A stretch of 64,000 nucleotides of DNA from Anaerolineales bacterium (lineage in GTDB: Bacteria; Chloroflexota; Anaerolineae; Anaerolineales; UBA11858), in NCBI GenBank assembly GCA_028278545.1, contig JANQED010000132.1, forward strand, positions 344,874-408,873. Direction: 5' to 3'. Both the position numbers and the translations under genes were made by a program. The first letter of the stretch is position 1; every line of letters starts with the position of its first letter. A model generated the notes under the pieces. It had not been told where the DNA came from. It saw only the letters and a list, made by a program, of their open reading frames with translations, and ran no database searches. Below, piece by piece: positions 47,197 through 55,367 of this stretch.

Positions 47197-50100
47197 TTAT
47201 TCAGCTTCATGCCGGAGCGGAATCTCGATGAAGAAGGTGCTCCCCTCCCCAAGCTGGCTCTCCAGGCTCATATTGCCGCCATGACGCTCGATGATTGATT
47301 TCACGATGGTCAGGCCCAGGCCTGTGCCGCGCTGCTTTTGGGCTCTCCGGTCGCTGCCGCGGTAAAATTTTTCAAACAGGCGCGGTTGATCGACCGGCGA
47401 TATGCCGATCCCTGTATCCTCAACGCTAAAGAGTATCGTGCTTTGCCGCGGTTTCACCCTGACCCATACTTTGCCCCCCTCACTCGTATATTTAATGGCG
47501 TTTTCCACGAGATTGAGCAACGCCTGCTGGAGCAAAGCCTGGTCAGCTTCGATCAGCGGGGGGATGTCCTCGGGGATATCAACGCGTAAGGCAATCTTCT
47601 TTTGCTGAGCCTGTAATTGGAACGACTCAACCACCACCTCGACGAGATCACGCACAGGCAGCATCTCTAACTGCAAGCCCACGCCGGCCTCGATGCGGCC
47701 CAAATCGAGCAGGTTGTTGACCAACCGCGAGATGGACTCAACGCCAACGACGATCTTGCGCACATATTCGGTCTGCTGCTCATTAAGATCCCCTACCATC
47801 TCCAGCATGGTGGCATAACCACGCATGAGCGTCAGCGGCGAACGCAAGTCATGACTTACTGTGGAGACGAACTCCGATTTGAGGGCATCAAGTTCTTTGA
47901 ACTGGGTCACATCTTTGAGAACGCAAACCCGACCGATCACCAGTCCATCTACTCTAATGGTGGATGCCGAGGCCATGAAGAAGCGCTCTCCGGGGAATTC
48001 CACTTCCACAAGTTCGGGCGCTTCCCCCGATAGGCGCAGCAGGTCGATCAATTCAGCCTGGGCGATCACCTCTTCAATGGGCTTGCCAACAGCATCATCG
48101 CCCAACCCCAGAGTCCTACCCGCCTCGGCATTGACCAATAACAAGCGGTCCCTTTGATCTGTGACCAAAACGGGGTCCGGGGTGGAAGACAGGATCGCCT
48201 CTAACCGCTCACGCTCGAATTCAGCCGTCATGAACAGACGGGCGTTGGCAGTCGCTAAAGCCGCCTGGCCGCCCAACGTGGTGATGAACTGCACCTCCTC
48301 GCCGGTAAAGGTGTGATGCTGACTATAAGCCACCCACAAGACGCCATAATAGCTCCGTTCATGGTACAGTGCCACCGCGACCAGGCTGCCCAGGCTTGGC
48401 GCGTCCGGCCCAAAGCTCAACAGCGGAGTGCGGGCAGGGTTGGAAAACACCACTCTGCCCTTATCCTGATCCTTCATCAGGGTCAGCAGTTGCGTGTCAA
48501 AGTAAGCAAAAGCCTCGGCGTCTTCCCCAACGCCATAACGAGAGGGGATCTTCCCATCGACACCGTATCCGGGGAGGATATCGGATGCCAGGGCAATCCG
48601 CGCAGAACTTGCCCCAATCGTCAGCGCCGACTCGATGATCGGCTGCAAGGCCTTGGCGATCTCCAGGTTCGAAGCCACCCCCTGGCTGACCAACAGCAAG
48701 CGGTTCAACTCATCCAAACGGGCTTTCAAGCTGAGGCGCATCTTCTCGAAGGAGTTGCGCAGCCGCCCGACCTCATCGTCGCCCGCCCTTCTAAGCGAAT
48801 GATCGAGCTGCCCCTGCGAAATCCGCTCCGCTTCCCCCGTCAGGGACTTGATCGATGAGGTAATCACCCTCAGACTCAGCCGGATCATCACCGCCAATAC
48901 GCCAATGAGGGAGAAAATCATCACCAGGGGCGGCGCGGCGATGTTTAAAGCCAATTGTTGAGCCTGCCTGGCCGGAACCATCAAAACTACCCCCCAGGGC
49001 CGGCCCACCGTTGGCTGCGAACAAACCAACATACGCGTCCCATCGGGAGACACCCCATTCAGGATGCCCGCATCACCCTTAATCGGGGGAGAATATTCCG
49101 AAAAGGCCCATTTGGACTCAGAATGATAGAGGATATTGCCATCTTCATCAACCAACAACCCCACGCCCTCGATATCTGAGACGCTGTTCAAACTGGTCAG
49201 AATGGATTGGGTGTAGGGGTTGCTGATCAAATCGGTTCTCCCGATCAGCACGCCCCCAACGCCCCCTTCATCATCGAAAACCGCTGCCAGGAAAGTGATT
49301 TGAGATGAATTCGAGCCATCCAGGGCGGGAATGGCATACACTTGAACTGGGAGGCCCTCCAAAGCCAGCGTAATACCGTTCTGTTCTTCCAGGGAGGAGT
49401 AAACATCTTCAAAATTTCCGGAGGGGTATGCGGCAATCTGGTTGACCTGGGCATCAAACACAAACAACTGCCTGAAAAACGGCACCGACTGGTAGCTCTC
49501 AGACAGCACTTCCTCAAGCCCGACTGCCGGGTCCCCAGCGAGGTCCAGCCGAGAGGCAATCTGCAAAACCAGATTTTGCCCTGTATCGAGAAAATAAGGC
49601 ACCTCATCAGAAGCGATCTCGGTGGCCGAAACCATGCGCTCTTCCAACATCTTCTGGGCGGCATTCCCCGCGATCACCCAATCGCCGATCACGAAGAAAA
49701 CGGCCAACAGCACCAGCGCCGGGATCAAGTAGTAAGAGAAGCGCGCTTCCATGCTTCTTTCAGCCGGCGAGGGGAGCCAGGGCGGTCGCCCACCCCAGGC
49801 CGTTGGGAACACAAACCTGGCGATTTCTACCAATACCCCAGCCAGGAATAAAGGCCCCACAACTGCCAGGGTCACCATCCCCATGAGATTAACCGCATAA
49901 TCCAGTTTATCGACGATAGGCCCATCGACCAGCAAAATCGAGCTGATCATAAACAAAAACGGGTAAACCAGGCTCACCGATATCGCAGCAAACAGCGGGT
50001 GGCGCAATACCTTGAACCAGGCCGTGCGATATCGCTGTTGGCTGGCTATCGAGACGAGGATCCCCAGCGTAGCCATCTCAAAGGATGTAAAAATCGTATG

Positions 50101-50487
50101 CGTGCCCCAAAGACCGAGGATCAACCCGGCCAGGAAAGCCAAAATAGCTGCCGCTGGCGGCCCCAGGAACCCGGCTGCCAACACCCAGGGCAACGCCGAC
50201 AACACCATTAGCGGCAAACCGCCGGGGTCAAGCTTATCGGCCAGGAACGAGGTTGTTTCCGAAGGCGGGACGCGCACACCGATGAAGCCGCAGACCAGCG
50301 GTGTGGCCACCAACAAGGCGATAAACAGTCTCCTCTGATCCCTCTCCCAGGTCTTCCCAGATTCCCGCCAATGATAGAGAAGAACCCCCATGACACCAAG
50401 CCAGATGACGAGGCCGATCCATCCTACCCAATCGTTTGGAAAGACAAGAGAAGGCGTTCCTTGGAAGAGCGTGAAGATCGGAGACAT
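47197..50487 (-). CDS. Multi-domain sensor histidine kinase
   Basis: A membrane sensor kinase of about 1096 residues. The N-terminus has around seven helices, then an extracellular sensor region of Cache type bounded by two more helices, a HAMP domain (RISQGQLDHSLRRAGDDEVGRL), a GAF domain, a PAS domain (STPDPVLVTDQRDRLLLVNAEA), HisKA and HATPase. The phosphoacceptor is His879 in TVSHDLRSPLTLMRGY; the N, G1 (DTGIGISP) and G2 (GTGLGLTIVKSI) boxes are intact. ATG at 50487 is preferred over a TTG ten codons upstream. No response regulator is adjacent. It lies directly before rpoC but has separate signals. Confidence 0.92.
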   Translation of the reverse strand: MSPIFTLFQGTPSLVFPNDWVGWIGLVIWLGVMGVLLYHWRESGKTWERDQRRLFIALLVATPLVCGFIGVRVPPSETTSFLADKLDPGGLPLMVLSALPWVLAAGFLGPPAAAILAFLAGLILGLWGTHTIFTSFEMATLGILVSIASQQRYRTAWFKVLRHPLFAAISVSLVYPFLFMISSILLVDGPIVDKLDYAVNLMGMVTLAVVGPLFLAGVLVEIARFVFPTAWGGRPPWLPSPAERSMEARFSYYLIPALVLLAVFFVIGDWVIAGNAAQKMLEERMVSATEIASDEVPYFLDTGQNLVLQIASRLDLAGDPAVGLEEVLSESYQSVPFFRQLFVFDAQVNQIAAYPSGNFEDVYSSLEEQNGITLALEGLPVQVYAIPALDGSNSSQITFLAAVFDDEGGVGGVLIGRTDLISNPYTQSILTSLNSVSDIEGVGLLVDEDGNILYHSESKWAFSEYSPPIKGDAGILNGVSPDGTRMLVCSQPTVGRPWGVVLMVPARQAQQLALNIAAPPLVMIFSLIGVLAVMIRLSLRVITSSIKSLTGEAERISQGQLDHSLRRAGDDEVGRLRNSFEKMRLSLKARLDELNRLLLVSQGVASNLEIAKALQPIIESALTIGASSARIALASDILPGYGVDGKIPSRYGVGEDAEAFAYFDTQLLTLMKDQDKGRVVFSNPARTPLLSFGPDAPSLGSLVAVALYHERSYYGVLWVAYSQHHTFTGEEVQFITTLGGQAALATANARLFMTAEFERERLEAILSSTPDPVLVTDQRDRLLLVNAEAGRTLGLGDDAVGKPIEEVIAQAELIDLLRLSGEAPELVEVEFPGERFFMASASTIRVDGLVIGRVCVLKDVTQFKELDALKSEFVSTVSHDLRSPLTLMRGYATMLEMVGDLNEQQTEYVRKIVVGVESISRLVNNLLDLGRIEAGVGLQLEMLPVRDLVEVVVESFQLQAQQKKIALRVDIPEDIPPLIEADQALLQQALLNLVENAIKYTSEGGKVWVRVKPRQSTILFSVEDTGIGISPVDQPRLFEKFYRGSDRRAQKQRGTGLGLTIVKSIIERHGGNMSLESQLGEGSTFFIEIPLRHEAE

Positions 50488-50563
50488 GGAGTTGACCGTA
50501 CTACGGCAATCTTGCAATCTTGAATTCAGGGGGGGCGCAGTTCAAAACTTTTTCGGATGCAGA

Positions 50564-50626
50564 CCCCCAATTCTGGGGGCAGATAATCTGTTACCCCCAT
50601 GTTTAGGGGAAATTGCCTAAATTATA
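50564..50626 (-). promoter_or_regulatory. -10 box and paired leader hairpins before the sensor kinase
   Basis: TATAAT at 50621-50626 (minus strand) lies about 135 bases before the kinase start. The leader then has two G/C hairpins: CCCC/GGGG enclosing TAAACAT (50595-50609) and CCCCC/GGGGG enclosing AGAATT (50564-50579). The -35 is poor. The role of the hairpins is unknown. Confidence 0.45.
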
Positions 50627-50683
50627 GCACTTCTTAAGTAGATTAAGGCAGATTAATAACTGTTTGAGCCAGAGCTGCGGATT

Positions 50684-50703
50684 CCGAAATCTCCCGATTT
50701 CGG
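50684..50703 (-). terminator. Hairpin after the acyltransferase operon
   Basis: CCGAAATC and GATTTCGG form a perfect 8-base stem with a four-base loop, 20 bases after the last acyltransferase stop. It lacks a T-run, so it may be a 3' stabilising hairpin rather than a strong terminator. Confidence 0.5.
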
Positions 50704-50723
50704 TGTGGAGGGCCTTGCCCCCC

Positions 50724-51449
50724 CTAAAGCCATTCAATCGTATCTTGGGTCGCCTCCCCAAGGTCGGCATATTCCCCACGACGATGCTCAGGGAGATATC
50801 CTGCCAGCACAAACATGGCCTCATCGGTCATCTTGTGCAGGGATTCGCCCTTGGCTCTGTGATATTTGGGCTTGAACCGAAACGGGCTCCCAAAGCGAAT
50901 ATGCGCGCCGGGCTGTTCCCATCGCTCATGAGTGCGGAAAACAGGGAAACCAACCGTGCCTTCGATAGCAACGGGGACGATGGCGGCCCCCGTCCTGGCA
51001 GCCAGATAAGCCGCGCCGTCTCTGCCTTTCTGCAGGGCTTCACCCCGGGTGCCCTCCGGAGCCACAAGCAGACACTCGCCTGCCTTCAAAACCTCGAGGG
51101 CTTTGCGGATTGCTTCGCGGTCGATCTCTTCACGCTTGATGGGGATCACCCCCCACAAACGGGGAAAAATCCCCACCAAAGGGTAGTTGTAAACCTCGAC
51201 TTTCGCCAGCGGCACGATATCTCTGGATGCAACGAATAACACCGCGATCGGATCGACAAAGGCAATGTGGTTGATTAGGAATATCACCGGCCCTTTTTCG
51301 GGGATATTCTCAAGTCCCTCGACGCGGTCCAGGCGTACCAACAGCGTGAATCCAATCGTCTTTAATAGAAACCGCAAAAAAAGGCGCATCGGCACCCACG
51401 CCCGGTGTTGATATCGCTGAAGCCTCTTGCTGTTACCTGCTTGAGCCAA
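50724..51449 (-). CDS. PlsC-type acyltransferase (third in order)
   Basis: A lysophospholipid/glycerophosphate acyltransferase, 241 residues, which adds an acyl chain to 1-acyl-glycerol 3-phosphate or a related lipid at the membrane. The catalytic HX4D motif appears as NHIAFVD, and the substrate motif as APEGTRG. A hydrophobic N-terminal segment anchors it. It overlaps the second copy by 17 bases and is the last gene before the hairpin. Paralogous copies in tandem suggest different acyl or acceptor preference. Confidence 0.9.
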   Translation of the reverse strand: MAQAGNSKRLQRYQHRAWVPMRLFLRFLLKTIGFTLLVRLDRVEGLENIPEKGPVIFLINHIAFVDPIAVLFVASRDIVPLAKVEVYNYPLVGIFPRLWGVIPIKREEIDREAIRKALEVLKAGECLLVAPEGTRGEALQKGRDGAAYLAARTGAAIVPVAIEGTVGFPVFRTHERWEQPGAHIRFGSPFRFKPKYHRAKGESLHKMTDEAMFVLAGYLPEHRRGEYADLGEATQDTIEWL

Positions 51450-52182
51450 AGTGATCTTTCTCCATCGACAAAGAATTGCGGTAAACTCCCCGATATTCGG
51501 GGGGCAAAAGCTGAGCTAATGAGTGCATCAGTCGATCGGTGCCTTCCTGGAGCACCTGCCGCCGATTGCCATCGGCCGTTAACCGGAAAGGCGCACCCAC
51601 ATTTACCGAAACCACTGTGCGGCGCAAATGCTTCAGGTTGCCATAAATGCGCCAGTTTTCTGTGCCTGTGATCGCAACCGGCAAGATGGGCGCTCCCGCT
51701 TTGAGCGCCAGATAAGCTGCCCCTCGGGTGCCTTCCTCCAAAGTGCCCGTAAGACTCTCGCGTCCTTCCGGTGCAATCGCAATTATACGTCCTTCGGCCA
51801 GGCGTTGCAAAGCCGCGCCCAATGCTCGCCGGTCTGGATTCCCCCTGTGCAGCCAGATCACCCCATAAGACTCTAGCAGCCACCCGACGATGGGGAGATC
51901 GTACAACTCGATCTTCCCCAAAAAATCGAGCGGGACCATCGTCAATGCCAAGCCAACGACGAAATCGGCATCGCCAAGATGGTTCGCCACGACGAGCAGC
52001 GGCCCGCGTCCGGGGAAATGCTCCCGGCCGCGCACTTCCAGCTTGATGGCAAGCCCAACCACGAAACGTGCCAGGACGTGCAGGAGCCAGCGCACGAAGC
52101 GCCTTTTGGACGTCAGCTCGGGGAGACGCACCAATTCCGGGCGATAGATGCTACTCCTCGGTTTGGAGGGAGTCTCCGACAT
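51433..52182 (-). CDS. PlsC-type acyltransferase (second in order)
   Basis: A second acyltransferase of 249 residues, with HX4D as NHLGDAD and the motif APEGRESLTG. It starts 32 bases inside the upstream copy and overlaps the downstream copy by 17, so all three are translated together. The first 30 residues are basic and precede a hydrophobic segment. Confidence 0.9.
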   Translation of the reverse strand: MSETPSKPRSSIYRPELVRLPELTSKRRFVRWLLHVLARFVVGLAIKLEVRGREHFPGRGPLLVVANHLGDADFVVGLALTMVPLDFLGKIELYDLPIVGWLLESYGVIWLHRGNPDRRALGAALQRLAEGRIIAIAPEGRESLTGTLEEGTRGAAYLALKAGAPILPVAITGTENWRIYGNLKHLRRTVVSVNVGAPFRLTADGNRRQVLQEGTDRLMHSLAQLLPPEYRGVYRNSLSMEKDHFGSSR

Positions 52183-52855
52183 GATCAGCGTACACGCCTC
52201 GATACTCTGGGGGCAATAAAGCCGCGATCTTCGCCATCACCAGATCGGCGTTGACCTGGCGGGCCTGGCGGCGGGCTTTTCCCCGCCCCATCACCGGGGG
52301 CAGATCAACCGGGGGGCCGATGGACATTTCGATAGCAGGGCGCTGCCCCTGCAGGGCGCGTTCCAGGAAATCATCGGTGCTGCCCACTACGCCGACAGGC
52401 ACAACCGGGACTTGCGCTTTATCCAGCAGATAGGCCACCCCGGGCTTGGCGCGCCGCATCCCCGGTTCGTGGGAACGCCCGCCTTCGGGGGCCATCAGAA
52501 GAGGCCGGCCCGCGCGCAAGACCGACAGCGTGCAATCGAACATGCGGCGGTCGTATTGGCCGCGGCGTATGGGGATGCCCCCATAGAGCCGCGCCAGCAA
52601 GCCCTGCCCTGGCCGATCCCAGACATCCGCAGCGCCGGCGATTTCGAAAGGCACCGGCCAGAAGGCGGTCACAAAGGGGGCTTCGAACAATGAGATGTGG
52701 TTAATGGCGATGATATAAGCGCCCTCTTTGGGCACGTTCTCCAGGCCGCAGACCTTAACCCGGCTCAAAATGTGAAACACCCCCCGGAATAAGGCCCGTA
52801 AAGGGGGCCTGAATGCCCGCACGTACAGGGGCGGTTGATACGCCGCGGACATCAT
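52151..52855 (-). CDS. PlsC-type acyltransferase with HX4E motif (first in order)
   Basis: The first of three tandem acyltransferases, 234 residues. Its active-site box reads NHISLFE, so the usual Asp of HX4D is Glu; the motif APEGGRSHE replaces the common EGTRS. The protein is otherwise like its neighbours. The substitution may alter or weaken catalysis. It overlaps cmk by four bases (ATGA); cmk next to plsC is a common pairing in bacteria. Confidence 0.87.
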   Translation of the reverse strand: MMSAAYQPPLYVRAFRPPLRALFRGVFHILSRVKVCGLENVPKEGAYIIAINHISLFEAPFVTAFWPVPFEIAGAADVWDRPGQGLLARLYGGIPIRRGQYDRRMFDCTLSVLRAGRPLLMAPEGGRSHEPGMRRAKPGVAYLLDKAQVPVVPVGVVGSTDDFLERALQGQRPAIEMSIGPPVDLPPVMGRGKARRQARQVNADLVMAKIAALLPPEYRGVYADHVGDSLQTEE

Positions 52856-53550
52856 TCTGGCAAATGACGCTTCGCGCGCGCCAAAGCGATGCTTTTCTCG
52901 AGCACTCCCTCGATGCTGAGACCGTCGGAATCGATGATCACCGCATCCTCAGCCGCGCACAACGGAGCCACATCCCGGGTGGAGTCGATCTGATCGCGCT
53001 TGCGCAGGGCCTCCAGAATGGATTCCAAAGTGATTGACTCTCCGCGCGCCATGGATTCCTCGTAGCGGCGGCGGGCGCGCTCCTCCACAGAGGCATCTAG
53101 ATAGATTTTCAACTCGGCATCCGGCAGCACCACCGTGCCGATATCGCGCCCCACCATGACCACCTGGCCGCGCATGCCGATGCGCCGCTGCTGAAGCGTC
53201 AGGGCCTCCCGTACCCCGGCGTAAGCGGACACCACCGATACGTTGGCCTCCACCTCCGGGCGGCGGATCTCCCAGGTGATATCGTCACCATCGGCAAAAA
53301 CATCATACCCACGCCCGTCATCTTTGGAGGGCGGCTGGACGTCAATCCGAACCTTTTGAGACACCTGGGTGATCAACTCCTCCTCATCCATCGAAATCCC
53401 CTGGGAGAGAGCAATCCAGGTGACCGCCCGGTACATCACCCCGGTATCGAAATACAAATAATCAAGTTCTTCGGCCAGCCGCTTTGCAAGAGTGGATTTG
53501 CCCGAAGCAGCCGGGCCGTCGATGGCAATCGTGCGGGGTAGATCACTCAA
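52852..53550 (-). CDS. cmk: Cytidylate kinase
   Basis: It phosphorylates CMP and dCMP with ATP, supplying CDP for nucleotides and CDP-linked lipid synthesis. The P-loop GPAASGKS lies at residues 12-19, followed by the family pattern DTGVMYRAVTWIAL and, further on, GRDIGTVVLPDAELKIYLDA. The 232 residues are typical. It follows the GT39 gene by 34 bases and overlaps the first acyltransferase. Confidence 0.97.
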   Translation of the reverse strand: MSDLPRTIAIDGPAASGKSTLAKRLAEELDYLYFDTGVMYRAVTWIALSQGISMDEEELITQVSQKVRIDVQPPSKDDGRGYDVFADGDDITWEIRRPEVEANVSVVSAYAGVREALTLQQRRIGMRGQVVMVGRDIGTVVLPDAELKIYLDASVEERARRRYEESMARGESITLESILEALRKRDQIDSTRDVAPLCAAEDAVIIDSDGLSIEGVLEKSIALARAKRHLPE

Positions 53551-53584
53551 AACTCATCCAATCCTTTCTTTTCAACTCTGATCG

Positions 53585-55345
53585 TCACTCCACTTCATCA
53601 CTCTCTTCTTCGAGTCCCTCCACAGATTCATCCCCGGTGACGGCTTCTTCCGGGAACAAGTCCGACCGGGCCCAAAGTAAGATGTACTCCGTCTGCACGG
53701 GGGCCTCGCGGAACACCAGCCAGTCCACCCAGGCCTCCGGTAAAACCCCTTCCCAGCCCGGATTCAGCCGCCAGGCGAAATCTTGCCCGCGATAAGCCGC
53801 CGACCAGGCCCGGGTTTCGCTCCCCAGAGGGGCAACGACGACCGCCGGCAAAAGGTCCTCGTCGAGCGAAGGAGGGAAACGCGCCTCGGAGTAATCCCGC
53901 AAAACCCAGCGCAGCGCGGGCGAATCGACGATGGAAACCACTTCCAGCGCATGGGCATCTCCGGTGTGCGAAAGAGATAACTCCCTCAAAGTATCCCCCA
54001 ACAACGCCGCCTGGCCCGTCCGAGGCGGCGGCTGCCATAACTCAGCCGGGTTTTCAGCATGGACCTGCGATGCGCCCAGCATGGCCGATATCGTATACAC
54101 GGCCAGCGTCAGGCTCACGCCCATCACAGCCCCGTTCAGGGCGATCTCCCGGCTCCAACCCAGGGCGACAAACACCGTGGTCAATATCGCTAGCATGAAA
54201 ATCCCCAACACCAGCCACAACCTTAAGCGAATCGCTTCGACCACCGTCAGGTGCAGCCCGGCAAGCGTCAGCCAAACCAGGGCCAACAAGACCACCAGGG
54301 CAGCCGCCTGGGTGATGCTGATGGGGTTCTTCAACCCCTCCCCCAGGTAGGCCGACAATCCCACCGCCGTCAGTGCCAACAATGGCACTATCACCCAGGC
54401 CAGGTCGCCCACCCCCCTGCCGGGGAAGGCCGCGCTCAACACCAGGGCGGCCAAAACCCATAACCCCAGGCTCCATACCAGCGACCGGTCGCGCCTCCAA
54501 TCCCGCACCACGGCGACGATGCCGAAGATCAACGCCAGGGGCTGGTAAAACGCCAAAGCGACCAGCAAGCGCCCTGCCGGGATGCCCGAGGGCTGCACCC
54601 AGCCGCGGGCGAATGTCGAGAGCGAGCTGGCCCAGGCCCCTAATCCGGCGGGAAAAGAGAAGAACATGGTCCCAACGATTAAGATCGTACCGAAAGTAAA
54701 GCCGACCCAGGTTCGGCGGAATCCTGGGGACGCACTCGCGGGGGGTGTGGCTGATCGGCCACCTTCGAGCTCGCCCAGCCCCCAGGGCAGGCCCACCAAA
54801 CGTACCCCACCCCAGGCGATGACCATCCCCAGCAGCCCCAGCCAGATCGACGGGCCGGAGAGCAGCGCCAGCCCAGTGCAAATTCCCGCCCCGGCCGGTT
54901 TTCGGGCATAAGCCAACGCCAGGGCTATGACCGCAAATCCGATAGCCATCATCCGCCCATCGGCCAGCCGTGACAGCGCCACCAACCCGGGGTCGAGGGC
55001 CAGACCAAAGGCCATGATAAGGGCGGCTTTTCTCCCCAGCAGGGGGCGGAAGGCGAAAGGGGCCAGCACGGTAAAGCCCCCCACCAGGGCGGGCCACAGG
55101 CGCGCTAAGAGCTCGCTGCTTCCCAAAAGGGCGAAGGTCGCGCTGGTCAGGGCCAGGTAGCCCGGCTGAGGGGCTGTCGCAGCCGCGGCCAAATCCCCTC
55201 GGGCCAGATCGAATGCTTGCAGGGCCAGACCAGCCTCGCTTTCAGACAGCGGCACGCCGCCCAGATCGAGCAGGCGCACTCCCAGGGCCAAAACAAAAGC
55301 CAGGATGTAGAGCAGGTCTTCATTGGTGAGATTTCGCATTTTCAT
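53585..55345 (-). CDS. GT39-like multi-pass membrane protein
   Basis: A membrane protein of about 586 residues with 11-12 hydrophobic segments and a soluble C-terminal part, of the GT39/ArnT-like type that uses polyprenyl-phosphate sugars. The first outer loop VPLSESEAGLALQAFDLARG carries the acidic residues expected near the active site. A Gly/Ser/Pro-rich loop lies at about residues 195-215. ATG at 55345 is chosen from several close starts (TTG at 55351, ATG at 55339). It sits between the DUF2298 gene and cmk. Sugar and acceptor are unknown. Confidence 0.8.
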   Translation of the reverse strand: MKMRNLTNEDLLYILAFVLALGVRLLDLGGVPLSESEAGLALQAFDLARGDLAAAATAPQPGYLALTSATFALLGSSELLARLWPALVGGFTVLAPFAFRPLLGRKAALIMAFGLALDPGLVALSRLADGRMMAIGFAVIALALAYARKPAGAGICTGLALLSGPSIWLGLLGMVIAWGGVRLVGLPWGLGELEGGRSATPPASASPGFRRTWVGFTFGTILIVGTMFFSFPAGLGAWASSLSTFARGWVQPSGIPAGRLLVALAFYQPLALIFGIVAVVRDWRRDRSLVWSLGLWVLAALVLSAAFPGRGVGDLAWVIVPLLALTAVGLSAYLGEGLKNPISITQAAALVVLLALVWLTLAGLHLTVVEAIRLRLWLVLGIFMLAILTTVFVALGWSREIALNGAVMGVSLTLAVYTISAMLGASQVHAENPAELWQPPPRTGQAALLGDTLRELSLSHTGDAHALEVVSIVDSPALRWVLRDYSEARFPPSLDEDLLPAVVVAPLGSETRAWSAAYRGQDFAWRLNPGWEGVLPEAWVDWLVFREAPVQTEYILLWARSDLFPEEAVTGDESVEGLEEESDEVE

Positions 55346-55367
55346 CGCCAACCGACGTATTATATCG

